A stretch of DNA of 64,000 nucleotides from Hexactinellida sp. DTS-2022 (taxonomy: Eukaryota; Porifera; Hexactinellida): assembly GCA_028753945.1 (NCBI GenBank), contig JAPNXP010000007.1, positions 310,001 to 374,000 of the forward strand. Direction: 5' to 3'. The notes under the pieces are model-generated. The model made no database searches and had not been told where the DNA came from. It was given only the letters and a program-made list of their open reading frames with translations. Below are positions 13,794 through 23,313 of this stretch, piece by piece (positions within the stretch are counted from its first letter, which is position 1; each line of letters starts with the position of its first letter). Position numbers and translations under genes: made by a program.

Positions 13794-16700
13794 TCAACAA
13801 CATACGTACTATATTACAACAACATCAACTACACATACAACCAACAACAACACATACAACAGCAAATATAACTACAACTATTTTACTTTGCAACAACAAC
13901 AACACAACAGCTATAACTATAACTATAATTACAATACAGTATATCTAATCCTATCTAATCTGACACCCTTTGGGATAAGGTAAAAAGTCGGATTACCAAA
14001 TTGTCGGATTATGCAGGCTCTAATGCATAGTCCGACGCTCATTGGGATAAGGGGAAAGTGTCAGTTCTGCTGAATTCTGGATTATAAAGGGGGGGGGGGG
14101 TGTTGTTGTTGTTGTTGTACCACAACAACAACAACAACACAACAGAATGAAAATCAAGCGTCTTATAAACACAAGATTATAACTATTCACAAAACATACA
14201 TATTTGTGCCAGCACATTTAGCAAGTATACTCAAAGATTACAAATTATAAATATTTGCTGATGAAAAAGACTACAAGTTAAGCCTTAAGGAGGTCCATAG
14301 CAACCAGTATGATGCAATGGAATCTCATATTACAGCAGTATAAGAGAGAATGATTCTATTGGCTAACATTATTCCATTCATGGCTACTAATAAATCACCA
14401 GAAAAACTACCTTGGGACATAATGTCACATTTTGATCATATAACCTGTTTAATTCACCAAACTTATGACCCATTGATTGAGAGATTAATGGCACGAAGGG
14501 ACAATCTTTTGGAAGAGATTTCACAAAAGAGGGACGAATATTATAGCAGGGAAAACGAGCGAAAAAAGGCTTTATGTGATTCTGATAAGTTGGAAAGAGG
14601 ATTAATGGAACCGTGTATAAAATCAAACCTACTTGTACCGATTCGAGAAAGAACAAGTCAGGTTTTGGAACAAGAACTAGAAGAGTTGAGAATTGAAACA
14701 AACTTGCCTGTTTTGTTATTCCAATGTCGGACATTTAAACAGGTAAATGAACTAATTAATAGTTTCGGTAAACTTGTTACAGTTCCAAAATACAGCGAAA
14801 AAGGTATCCCATTCGTAAAAGTAGGCAAGAAAGGAAATGCTTTGGGAGAATTTTACGAACCACGAGGTTTAACTATCGATGAGGTCAATCAACGAATTTA
14901 TATAGCCGATTCAGGAAACCATCGGATACAAATATTTAATTTTGAGGGCGACTATATTTCACATTTCGGAGAACAACACCTTAAAAATCCATATGGTATT
15001 GCTATCAACAAAAAGTATATTTATATAACAGATAACTCCCAACATGTATTATTCCAATTCACAAAAGATACTTTACAATTCCACAATAGAAGTGGAAGTG
15101 ATGGTAAAAAGGTGCAATTAAAATCCCCTCAAGGCATATGTATAGACGGAAAAGGTGATGTATTAATAGCAGACATGCTTAACCATAGAATAGCCGTATT
15201 AACCAGAGGATTACATTATATGGTTAGTATAGGAACTGGGAAATTACAATATCCGAGAGATTTAGTACTAAAAGAAGACTCAATAATAGTTTTAGATGAT
15301 AGCCCGAAATGCGTTCATTTTTTCTCGAGAAATGGTGATTTTCAAAAGTCATGTATAACACAGGGAAATGATATATTAAAATCGGTTAGGGGCCCAAAAT
15401 TCTTCTGTTTGGACACAAATGGAAAATTAATTATCAGCGACTGGGGTAACCATAGAATATCGATTGTAACAAGTTTCGAAAAACCATTTCAATCGATTGG
15501 GCATAAAACTGATTCAGAAGGGCAACTTAATTATCCAAGTGGAATTGCTGTTTCTGAAAATGGCATTATATTTGTAATGTCGCACAATAGGAACTATATG
15601 CTACAGTGCTTTTAGTGTTGTTGTATTTATGAGTAATTAAGTATATGCAAATATATATCGTCTTTATAACGTGTATCTAATAAGTAAACAACAACAACAA
15701 GAATAATACCAACAAATTAATTGTCAAAGCGCTTTCGAATGCTTTAATCAAAATTCCATTTGTTAACTTGGTATAAGTGACTAAACAACAACAAAATCAA
15801 CAACTCAACAATCAATTGGCGGAACAATCAACTACCATGTTTTTGTTAAACTTTCTATAAGTAAACTAACAACAACAACAACACAAATCAACAATACAAC
15901 AATCAATTGGCGGATCAATAAACTACCATGCTTTTGTAAACTTGATATATAAGTACGTAAACAACACAACAACAACAACAACAACACAACATACCTGTAG
16001 AGCCTTAATAAGCTCGCTTGTAGCCTGAGCTAATCCCTGTGCCTGTTTTACCATTTGCCCGGGATTCCCAACGGAAGAAAAGAAGTTATCATGTGCCGCT
16101 AGAATGGCCTCACACACCTCATCATATTGCCCTCCCCCCTGTCCCATTCCCTGGCTAATATAGTCTATGAGCTCCTTAAGAGCTGTGCTGACATTGCCAG
16201 CTGATTTCCCTAAGGACCCTAGGGCCGCTTCATCCTGTGTACACCCCTTCTGGGCTAGCTCTACTAGCTTATCTACTGTGTAGGCAACCGCCTTACAAGC
16301 CTCTATTAACTGGTCCTATATAGGGGAGGGAGAGAGAGAGAGAGAGATAGTAAGGGTAGTTGTTAGTTTGTTTGTTTGTTTGTTTGTTTGTTTGGTAGTT
16401 TGTTTGTTTGTTTGTTTGTTTGTCTACTTGTCTGTCTGTTTGTGTGGTTGTGTGATTGTTAGATTATTTGTCAGTTTGTTATATTTGTTTAAGTGTTTGT
16501 CTAATCGTCTGTTTATTTGTTTATTTTTATATTTTTTGTCTAATTGTCTGTTTATTTGTTTTGTTAATTGTCTAACTGTCTGTTTATATGTGTGTTTATT
16601 TGTTTTGTTGATTGTCTAATTGTCTGTTTATTTGTTTTGTTCTTTGTCTGTTTGTCTGTTTGTCTGTTTGTCTGTTTGTCTATTTGTCTGTTTACCCATT

Positions 16701-19700
16701 TGTTTACTTGTTACTACTAACCTGACAGAGAGGGCTGTCAATACACGGCACTAACACCTTAGTGCAAGTAACAAGCTGCTGAGTGGCACTCGCCGTATCT
16801 TTAGCCCCTTGTACAACCAAAGCAGTTAAACTAGGGTCATCACACTTTGTAGCAACATTCTTAGCTTGACCAATAAGCTCTGTAGTTGATTGCCCTACTT
16901 GTTTAGCTAGTGCTATTATTCTCTCCTGGGTACTGGGGTCCACTTCGGACTCTCCCACCTGTTTAAGGAGGTTCCCCCCGCGGTTCCCAACGTCCCCTGC
17001 CGTGTCCAGTAGGGGCTTGTGGTGCCCTGTGAAGGGGGGCCGCGCCTAGAGGTGTTAACAAGTGGAACTAAGTTATTGTGCTAAAAATTGGCGTTTAAAC
17101 GTTACGTAACTCAAAATTCTTGAAAATTAATGTTACATTTTTTGTCGGCACAGCTATAATTTTAGATTTTTACATAAATACTATTACCCATAGAAAGTAG
17201 GGGCTTGTGGTGCCCTGTGAAGGGGGGCCGCGCCTAGAGGTGTTAACAAGTGGAACTAAGTTAAGGCAGGACTTTAATTTGGTATTTTTTTAATGTCAAA
17301 TTTGTGGCGGTACAGCTGTATTTTTAGGTTTTTTACCTAAATTTTTCAAAAATGGGCGTTTAAACGTTACATAATTCAAAATTCTTGAAAATTAATGTCA
17401 GATTATTTGTCGGTACTACAGCTGTAATTTTAGATTTTCTATAACTAAATTTAAAAAATTGCCGTCTAAACGTTACGTAACTCAAAATTCTTGAAAATTA
17501 ATGTTACCTTTTTGTCGGCACAGCTGTAATTTTAGATTTTACATAAATACTATTACCCATAGACGACAGGGGCTTTTGTTCTAGATAATTTACAGACGGT
17601 CTACATGTTTTGCTTATTTGTACGGACTTTTTATGGACTGTCTACCAGTGCTCGACAAAATGAAATTTTGATGGTGGCTAATTAAGCCACCACCTCACTT
17701 TTTCCGGTGGCTAAAGAATAAACAACGTCCGATTTAACAAACCACTGATGACTTAACAAAGTTGTAATGCCGTAAAACAACACTCATATTAATAACAAAT
17801 AATGCAACGATAATTATAATCCACACCACGTCAAATAATCCACAATTCATGGTAGATTAGTTAAGCCACCAAAGGCAATATTTGGTGGCTTAAATAAGAT
17901 TTTTGGTGGCTAACGCCACCAAACCACCTAATTTGTCGAGCACTGCTGTCTACATATAAAGTAGCTCTTATAATTTGTGTTAACCTATAATTTACGTATA
18001 AAACGTGTAATTTGCGTTACACTGTAAATTCATACAACTAATCAGTTAATTGTGTTTATAAACCGTCTACATATAAGGAAGCTCTTCAACATTACCCATT
18101 ATAAACGTATGATGTCCCTAACAACGCTTACCTGCTGTAGGAATTTCCCAGTGGCACTAGCTAGATCTTGCGCAGCCTTGAGTAGATTGGCTCCGTCCTG
18201 TCCCTCATTGGCCATCAGAGCCGCTATCATCCTACCGCTCTTACTCAACTCAGTCAGGTTACTGGTTATGGTAGTGACAGCTGAGCCCACGGCCGTGTAG
18301 TCTACCTCTGACACCTCTCGTGTCATGGTGAGCACGGAGGCAGTGGCAGCTATAGGGGGCAGGTATAGTGGCACAAGTGGCACAAGTGGCATAAGTGGCA
18401 TAAATTTTATGAAAATCACAAATTACAGTAGAATCTCGTTAGTACGAACACTATTTCAGTCCCCTTCAAAGCTTTTTCAATACAAACGAGCCCTTCGGTC
18501 TAGGTCGCTTCGCGACCTTTGTTCGTTCGTATCAGACTCCTCAAAAAATCACTCATAAATATGTTAAACTTTAGACTTCTAATTACAAGTAATAATTAAT
18601 TCAGCCTGCTCTCCTCTAATAACTATTCATAATAAGTCAATTGTAGCGCGAACAAATGATTGGTTAGATGAATTTACTTTCACGCAATCAAATTGCAGCC
18701 TCAGAATCAATAGATGGTTTAATGTTAAACTAAGTTAACTATAGTTACCTAGCATAGCAGCCAGCTGTGAGTTTACATTCTGTTTGGAGACATCCATGGT
18801 GTTCTGCTTCCAAATAATAGAAGCGGAGTCTCGTCCCAAAGCTGGAAGATCACTGGCTGTCTTCAGACTGTCTGATACCTGAAAAGTATAAATAGAAAAA
18901 ATTTATCATTATTATTATTCAGTACACCCTCGCTAATCCGAACAGGAGATCCCAAAAATATTTTTCGTATAAAAGTTGGAAAAATCAAAAATGTTTGTAG
19001 TATATTACATTGGAATTAGACAAAAATAAGACTTAAGACAAGTATTTAGGTCAGGTGTGTCAAACTCGATTGGAATAGTGGGCCAAATTCATAGCCCCAG
19101 CCCTTTACCCGGGCCATATTCCATATATTTTAATGGATCTTGGGCCAAATCTAAGCAACCGGAGGGCCACAAATGGCCCGCGGGCCACCAGTTTGACACG
19201 CCTGATTTAGGTAGTATACTTTATGTTTTGTTTGGATTAAAAGGTTTGGACAAGTTTGGTTCGAATTATCAGGGGTCTGGTTTTATAGAGATCCATAGAA
19301 AATGTATTACTTCACTAATCCGAACGAATTCACTAATCAGAACACCTCTGTTCGGATTATCGAGGGTGTACTGTACATACAAAAAAAACATATATTTTTA
19401 CTCCCCTGCCTATTAATACAGTATACAGTCTAACACAATACCTGTGCCAGCTTATCTATGGCTCTGTCTATATTAGCAATGAGAGCTTGCTGCGCCTGGG
19501 TCAGGGCCCCTGGGTCGGCGCCCCCTGGAGCCAGGTGTCCGTGTCCCGCTACGCTCCCCATCTGAGAGTGCTGAGCCCCGTCCATGTGTCCCCTGGTGGG
19601 GTCTGCGCCTATCCTAGCGAGGCCAGTGACTCCCACGTTAGGTAGCATCCTCTGGTCAACGTCGTGTCGAGCCTATTAAGAATATAGGATAATTATAGGT

Positions 19701-22700
19701 AGTGCAATAGTAGTACAGGAATAGGAATATAGGTACTGATATAAACTATGGATAATTAGTAGACAAACAACAAACAAACAAACAAACAAACAAACAAACA
19801 AACAAACAAACAAACAAACAAACAAACAAACAAACAAACAAACAAACAAACAAACAAACAAACAAACAAACAAACAAACAAACAAACAAACAAACAAACA
19901 AACAAACAAACCAACAAACAAACAAACAAACAAACAAACAAACAAACAAACAAACAAACAAACAAACAAACAAACAAACAAACAAACAAATAGACAAACA
20001 AATAAATAGACAATAAATTTGCTACAATACCTGTTCAATAAGTTGCATTTGCGTAGCGTGTCTCGGAGCAATATTATCCTCAATCATTGTAACCTCGTCA
20101 TCTACATCATGTATAAACTTTTCGGAAGCTTTTTTCTTTTTCAGAATAATATCGATATATCCAGCTATAAGTTGTGAAATCGTCTCCCCTTCGGACGTTT
20201 GTACGGAGTAGAAGGAATCGTGATAATCTCCGAAATCGAGTGTGAATGAATTGGGAGAGGCAGCCCATCTCTTGACTGTTGTTAGTGGCCAAGTTGTCAT
20301 CACGTCTTTTGTGATCTCGTCAACCCGCATTATGCTGTCACGAGTTATACCTATAGGGTATAAGGAATTATAAATAAATGTCAGGCCTTAAATTGGGCGT
20401 GCTAAAAATGGGCGTTTAAACGTTAAGTAAGTCAACATATTGTTGGCACAGCTGTAATTTTAGATTTTTACTTAAAACTATTACCATATATGGCAGAGGC
20501 TTTTGGTCTACAAAATTTATAGACGGTCTACACATATTTTGCGTATTTGCATGGGCTTTTATTCCTTCGTTTTCCACATTACCCATTTGAAAAATGGATG
20601 GAGACTGTATATACATATTTTCACACTTCAGGGGTAGTTTAATGGGTTGGTATGGAAATTAATTAACTCATAGTTCAATTGCATTGGTCAAATCTTAAGT
20701 ACTATAACTAATTTGATTGGCTGATAATCCCAACTAACCTAGCAATCTGGGAACCAATCGGTTTCTAGCTTTCATCTTCTCTTTGACAAGAAAGAAAGTA
20801 ACTCCATAAGTCTTGAGAGCTCTGCAAAGCTGAATAAACCGGAATTTCGCATCCATTTCTTTCAGGCCGTAATAATGTTTCCATTCCTGGGCGATTAACC
20901 TTTCTATAGCCCGAGCTTTGGAATATTCTTTCGGAAGAGTGAAGGAGAGATTCTTTATAATATTTGCTGGTTTGTGTTTCTCCTCATCGTAATCCCCACT
21001 CATTATCTACACAATAAGTTAGTTCCTATTTATAGACACCAGGGAATGTTTATAGGGGCAAATTGGAACCAAAGTCTCAATATTGACACCAAGAAATTAT
21101 CAGTTAATGGGGCAGAACTGAAACTAACTATAAGTATACTCTCATTAATAGGAACACCAGGGGACCGTCTTAATATGTTCGTATTATCCGGAATTCGTAT
21201 TAACCGGAGTCACTTGCATGCATTTGTATAGGCTAGGGGAATTAACCTTGTACTCCTTAACAGATATTTCCCTTATCCGTGTTCCTATTAACGAGAGTCT
21301 ATTGTAGTCTCAATTACGTATTGTCCATAGTCCACTTGTATTATACAGTAGAATCTCGTTAGTAGGAACACCAGGGGACCGTCAAAATACGTTCGCCTTA
21401 TCCGGAATTCATTTATATTGAGAAGGCTTTGAAGGGGACTGAAATAGTGTTCGTATGAACCGTGTTCCTACTAACGAGATTCTACTGTATAAAACAATTA
21501 ATATCCATAGTCCAGTTGTATTATAAACAATGAATATCCATAGTCCACAAACCTGTAATTGTAAAGCAGCGAATTTAACTGCCTCATCTTTGGTGCATGG
21601 ATGTGTTCCTTCTACAATATCCTTCTGACTTTGTACGTACAGCAAACCTAACTGTATAGGGTCATTCCCGTCCACATTCTTATCAGTGAAATAGTAACGC
21701 TTTCGTAACACAACAACTTCTTTCTCGTCAACACCTTGGTCCCTCAAACTTTTATCGGAACTCAACCATTTGAGTTCATCGTCTGTGTGAAGATTCTTTT
21801 TCATTTGAGCCATTTTTTTGGCATTTCGCATTGAAGGGCGCTCCTTATTGAATTTGCCTTCTTCATCCTAAAAGAAATGGAATTTGTTATTCTATGTTTC
21901 ATCTAGGCGCGTGATATTAAAGGAATATTTTATAGGCGCGCGCGAAAATCGAGATATATAATATTTTAAATAAATCAGATCAGATCAAATAAATTTTGGC
22001 GCATAAATATTTGGCGCTCAAACGTTACGTGTTGCTAATTTAAAGATATTTATACACCCTCCAAATGTGTTTTATCATTTTGTAATTCTAAAAGGATGGT
22101 CTGTCACACATTATTTAACCCCACCTTTGTAAGGAGTTACGTAACGTTTGAAATCCCTTAAGACATTACGTAACGCTTCCAAGGGAGGAATAAATAATGT
22201 GTGACAGACCATCTTTTAGTAATATTTATTATGGGTGATTATTGAATCTGATAATTCTAAAATTACCCTGTAACCAGTCAACTCTCGTTATAAAGAAGTG
22301 CTTGGGACCTGTAAATCCCTTCGTTATATCCGGATATTCGTTATAAGCGGATAATAATTAATGCATTTAGTGCTCTGGGGGTAAATATCCATTTCATTGT
22401 AAGCGGTTATTTCGTTATATCCGACTTCGATATAACGGGAGTTCACTAGAAATTACAAAATGGTCGAAAAAAACTTGACATAAGGAGGGGTGTATAATTC
22501 CTATAATTTGCGTTACGTAACGTTTATAAAGCCTTACTGCATACCTTCACAATGAATGAGAACTCTTCAGGATTATTCAAACCATATCTTGCACATACTG
22601 TTTTCACCAAATCCTTTACATTCAAACTATCGTCAACAATGACAGTCCTTATTGTCATATCCAAAGTTTCAACGCGCAAAGGTCGTTTCTTCGTTCGGTA

Positions 22701-22955
22701 ATCAAGAACTGCATTATTTTCCAACTGATAAAATTCCAAATTTCTCGCAGATTCAAGCCAAGTTCCAAACCTCGGATCTAATTCATCAAGTTTCAATAGA
22801 CCGTAGTCGTTTACACTTTCTCCTGGTTCAATTGAATCTGGGACTTTTTCACGGATTTGCCGACAAACGTCGAAAATTGTCATTTGGGAATCGAATTCCT
22901 GTTTGGTTACTTTGCTACTACGAGCAATGTTGATTTTGAGCGTGATTTTACCCAT
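348..22955 (-). CDS. TLN: Talin, 26 exons, 3' end outside the window
   Basis: Talin links integrin tails to actin at adhesions. Exons, 5' to 3' on the minus strand: 22955-22545, 21867-21553, 21006-20739, 20350-20031, 19672-19442, 18878-18749, 18349-18132, 17045-16722, 16315-15995, 13700-13503, 13015-12787, 12427-12195, 11446-11134, 10704-10411, 9752-9602, 8719-8512, 8159-7710, 6776-6597, 6052-5830, 5468-5263, 4866-4461, 4094-3832, 2648-2406, 2036-1815, 1319-1079, 613-348. Every junction is GT-AG and the phases agree, giving 2288 codons without a stop. The order matches animal talin from F0 to late rod bundle R12; vertebrate talin has about 2540 residues, so the R13 actin-binding bundle and dimerisation helix should lie left of base 1. 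Diagnostic segments are KRWAASPNSFTLDFGDY in F3, YLVGVSDP in the rod and SVEDEA in R12. Introns are packed with MITEs and simple repeats. Exon edges were placed by eye and a few could be off by a codon. Confidence 0.95.
640..1010 (+). repeat. TTTG/TTTATTTG microsatellite in talin intron
   Basis: Irregular GTTTGTTT and ATTTGTTT units between talin exons 25 and 26. Open frames across it are an artefact of the repeat. Confidence 0.95.
1415..1568. mobile_element. CAGTCAACTCTCGTTATAAC MITE
   Basis: Inverted-repeat ends with internal TTCGTTATATCCG and GCATTTAGTGCTCTGGGG. Further copies at 22275-22448 and 27845-27999 and a truncated one at 49845-49915. Confidence 0.85.
3501..3684. mobile_element. 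CAGTAGAACCTCGTTA MITE (pogo/Tigger-like ends)
   Basis: Ends TAGTAGAACCTCGTTAATAC and the inverse. Internally GGAGTAATACCCATTGAATA, shared with 27525-27695. Ends of this type occur in Tc1/pogo-derived elements. Confidence 0.85.
4198..4431. mobile_element. CAGTAGAACCTCGTTA MITE, copy in talin intron
   Basis: Ends CAGTAGAACCTCGTTAG and CTAACGAGGTTCTACTG. The internal part is partly duplicated (two CTATTTCAGTCCCCTTCAAA blocks). Confidence 0.85.
5465..5650 (+). repeat. 11-bp AACAGGTAAAC tandem repeat
   Basis: About ten copies abut the acceptor of talin exon 20; on the gene strand the unit reads GTTTACCTGTT, which gives a pyrimidine-rich tract. Confidence 0.9.
6248..6418. mobile_element. GACTCTGTTAATAGGAACAC MITE
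   Basis: Inverted ends around CCCCTAGCCTATACAAATGC and GGTCCCCTGGTGTTCC. Relatives at about 2982-3140, 8966-9185, 21128-21306, 47861-48016, 56831-56990 and 63791-63952. Confidence 0.8.
6485..6592 (+). repeat. GTT/GGT microsatellite
   Basis: GTTGT, TTTTA and GGT runs beside the donor of talin exon 18. Confidence 0.9.
6816..7003. mobile_element. CAGTCGACTCCGCTTAATAG MITE
   Basis: Inverted ends with GAGTCACCTCGGGACCAGGT inside. Copies also at 23111-23313 and 62267-62430. Confidence 0.85.
7085..7700 (-). repeat. ~34-bp minisatellite with ATTGG in each unit
   Basis: About 15 imperfect copies of ATTGATTGGCCTATTAACTG plus GGCTTAAAATACAA in the intron after talin exon 17, ending at its donor. Each unit contains ATTGG, the CCAAT-box core in reverse. 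Confidence 0.9.
7710..13700 (-). CDS. TLN: Talin middle rod (exons 10-17)
   Basis: Exons 13700-13503, 13015-12787, 12427-12195, 11446-11134, 10704-10411, 9752-9602, 8719-8512 and 8159-7710 encode residues 847-1538, roughly bundles R4 to R8/R9. Recognisable segments include KMVAAAKAAVPTIGDQA (exon 12), GKLLPLPGES (exon 13), NQVVSCLPGP (exon 14), SSAPGQKECDTAL (exon 16) and AHAAYLVGVSDP with KHTSQLC (exon 17). Exon 17 is the longest at 450 nt. The 3' edge and donor of exon 15 are copied at 9296-9336 in the downstream intron. Alternating Ala-rich amphipathic helices match the rod fold. Confidence 0.93.
8284..8475 (+). repeat. TTTGTCTG microsatellite
   Basis: Between talin exons 16 and 17. Confidence 0.9.
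8794..8951. mobile_element. CAGTCGAAACCGGTTTTTTC MITE
   Basis: Perfect inverted ends CAGTCGAAACCGGTTTTTTC. Related copies at 24130-24282 and 31474-31658. Confidence 0.9.
9971..10157. mobile_element. CAGTACACCCTCG MITE, second copy
   Basis: Left end CAGTACACCCTCGTAAATCC. The right end has decayed to GGATTAGCTAGGTTCTACTG. Confidence 0.75.
10231..10375 (+). repeat. TTTTATAGAYYA tandem repeat
   Basis: Alternating TTTTATAGACTA and TTTTATAGATCA units (12/24-bp period), in the intron after talin exon 14. Confidence 0.9.
10735..11045 (+). repeat. GTTAGTTTGTTT microsatellite
   Basis: Irregular GTTA/GTTT repeat between talin exons 13 and 14. Confidence 0.9.
11453..11655 (+). repeat. 30-bp AAGTAAACAGATATGTAAAT repeat
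   Basis: About seven units of roughly 30 bp just upstream, in gene sense, of the talin exon 13 acceptor. Confidence 0.9.
11765..12003. mobile_element. Two CTAAAATTACAGCTGTGCCG MITEs in head-to-head inversion
   Basis: Elements at 11765-11866 and 11895-12003 share ends TCTAAAATTACAGCTGTGCC and a GGAGGCACTA core, in opposite orientation, so together they form a ~240-bp palindrome. Single ends of this family recur at 9211, 9526, 17145, 17515, 20450, 47793 and 63730. Confidence 0.85.
12018..12190 (+). repeat. AACAAACTAAC microsatellite
   Basis: Directly downstream, in gene sense, of the talin exon 12 donor. Confidence 0.9.
12529..12750. mobile_element. hAT-like non-autonomous element
   Basis: Ends CAGTGGTTCCCAACTTGGG and, inverted, CCAGGTTGGGAACCACTG, the classic hAT-type termini. 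No clear 8-bp target duplication. Lies in a talin intron. Confidence 0.75.
13728..13805 (+). repeat. (CAA)n microsatellite
   Basis: About 20 CAA triplets upstream of the talin exon 10 acceptor. Confidence 0.9.
14380..15615 (+). CDS. Coiled-coil/NHL-repeat protein nested in a talin intron
   Basis: A single-exon gene inside the 2.3-kb intron between talin exons 9 and 10, on the opposite strand. Two in-frame ATGs exist, at 14350 and 14380. The second is favoured because its context (tcATGG) is better and the N-terminus MATNKSPEKLPWD is more ordinary; the protein is then 411 residues. The first ~130 residues are charged and helical (RRDNLLEEISQKRDEY), resembling the coiled coil of TRIM-NHL proteins without RING or B-box. 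From about residue 150 there are NHL-type propeller blades, for example PRGLTIDEVNQRIYIADSGN followed by HRIQIF, then PQGICIDGKGDVLIAD and GKLIISDWGNHRISIV. No signal peptide or membrane segment. TRIM-NHL relatives bind RNA or ubiquitin-pathway partners; without a RING no ligase activity can be claimed. It is a separate lineage from the three NHL-like paralogues further right. Confidence 0.85.
   Translation: MATNKSPEKLPWDIMSHFDHITCLIHQTYDPLIERLMARRDNLLEEISQKRDEYYSRENERKKALCDSDKLERGLMEPCIKSNLLVPIRERTSQVLEQELEELRIETNLPVLLFQCRTFKQVNELINSFGKLVTVPKYSEKGIPFVKVGKKGNALGEFYEPRGLTIDEVNQRIYIADSGNHRIQIFNFEGDYISHFGEQHLKNPYGIAINKKYIYITDNSQHVLFQFTKDTLQFHNRSGSDGKKVQLKSPQGICIDGKGDVLIADMLNHRIAVLTRGLHYMVSIGTGKLQYPRDLVLKEDSIIVLDDSPKCVHFFSRNGDFQKSCITQGNDILKSVRGPKFFCLDTNGKLIISDWGNHRISIVTSFEKPFQSIGHKTDSEGQLNYPSGIAVSENGIIFVMSHNRNYMLQCF
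15995..19672 (-). CDS. TLN: Talin neck and first rod bundles (exons 5-9)
   Basis: Exons 19672-19442, 18878-18749, 18349-18132, 17045-16722 and 16315-15995 encode residues 439-846. Exon 5 is the low-complexity Gly/His/Met-rich linker, ending in a helix (TQAQQALIANIDRAID). Exons 6-7 correspond to bundle R1, with EVDYTAVGSAVTTITSNLTE, one of the most conserved stretches of talin. Exons 8-9 continue through R2 and R3. The 5' edge of exon 8, with its acceptor, is duplicated at 17196-17263 in the upstream intron. The intron between exons 6 and 7 is 399 bp; the one between exons 7 and 8 is about 1.09 kb and holds a hAT-like MITE with a clean target duplication. Confidence 0.93.
16362..16715 (+). repeat. 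TTTG/TCTG microsatellite
   Basis: Fills the intron between talin exons 8 and 9. Confidence 0.9.
17646..17945. mobile_element. 300-bp hAT-type MITE with target duplication
   Basis: Inverted ends CAGTGCTCGACAAA and TTTGTCGAGCACTG, internal GGTGGCTTAA motifs. Flanked by a perfect 8-bp duplication, CTGTCTAC, at 17638-17645 and 17946-17953. Confidence 0.9.
18920..19373. mobile_element. CAGTACACCCTCG MITE, host of a nested insertion
   Basis: Ends CAGTACACCCTCGCTAATCC and, inverted, GGATTATCGAGGGTGTACTG. Interrupted by the hAT MITE at 19052. Confidence 0.85.
19052..19204. mobile_element. 153-bp hAT-type MITE nested in another MITE
   Basis: Ends CAGGTGTGTCAAACT and GTTTGACACGCCTG, with GGCCCGCGGGCCAC inside. 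A perfect 8-bp duplication, ATTTAGGT, stands at 19044-19051 and 19205-19212. Confidence 0.9.
19766..19990 (+). repeat. Long, nearly pure (CAAA)n tract
   Basis: More than 50 tetranucleotides with a single CCAA interruption near 19911, ending about 40 bp from the talin exon 4 donor. The purity suggests recent expansion. Confidence 0.95.
20031..22955 (-). CDS. TLN: Talin FERM head (exons 1-4)
   Basis: These four exons encode residues 1-438: F0 and F1 (exon 1 and start of exon 2), F2 (exons 2-3) and the PTB-like F3 (exon 4). The start is the ATG at 22955, which opens with MGKITLKINIA, equivalent to the F0 start of other talins. Exon 2 carries the HTDDELKWL and QGVDEKE motifs. Exon 3 ends in KARNRLVPRLLG, the F2/F3 boundary. 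Exon 4 has the integrin-binding F3 strand and SQLIAGYIDIILKKKK, the basic helix typical of talin F3. Exon 3 ends in phase 1 and exon 4 completes the glycine codon. A (CAAA)n tract of about 250 bp begins only about 20 bp downstream of the exon 4 donor. Confidence 0.95.
21128..21306. mobile_element. ACTCTCATTAATAGGAACAC MITE
   Basis: Well-preserved member of the family at 6248-6418, just downstream of a talin exon in the + direction. Confidence 0.8.
21346..21487. mobile_element. CAGTAGAATCTCGTTA MITE
   Basis: Ends CAGTAGAATCTCGTTAGTAG and CTACTAACGAGATTCTACTG. Internally deleted relative of 4198-4431. Confidence 0.85.
22275..22448. mobile_element. CAGTCAACTCTCGTTATAAC-type MITE, copy 2
   Basis: Same family as 1415-1568. 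Lies in talin intron 1. Confidence 0.85.
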
Positions 22956-23110
22956 GACAACCGCTCGTCACTCTTGGAATGTTGTTAGTCAATAGATAAA
23001 CTAGTTATGGCGCGTAAATATAATAAATAGGAATTATAGCATAGAGATACTTAGGGGTAATTATTTATATAATTATATAACTAAAGAATTATATATTTGA
23101 TATATATATA

Positions 23111-23313
23111 CAGTCGACTCCGCTTAATAGAGTCACCTCGGGACCAGGTTAGTTTTGAAATCTATTAACCGAAAATATTTTAAGCCAAACTGTAATTTCG
23201 TCCTATAAATCCTATGAAATTTTGACCCAATTAAGCGGAGAAATCTATTAACCGGTGGCTCTATTAAGCGGAGAAATCTATTAACCGGTGGCTCTATTAA
23301 GCGGAGTCGACTG
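23111..23313. mobile_element. CAGTCGACTCCGCTTAATAG MITE, copy 2
   Basis: Perfect ends CAGTCGACTCCGCTTAATAG and CTATTAAGCGGAGTCGACTG. The 3' half contains a short tandem duplication. Confidence 0.9.

Noticed and set aside
14387-14734. Antisense frame under the nested NHL gene
   Set aside because: Shadow of the coding strand; no domain.
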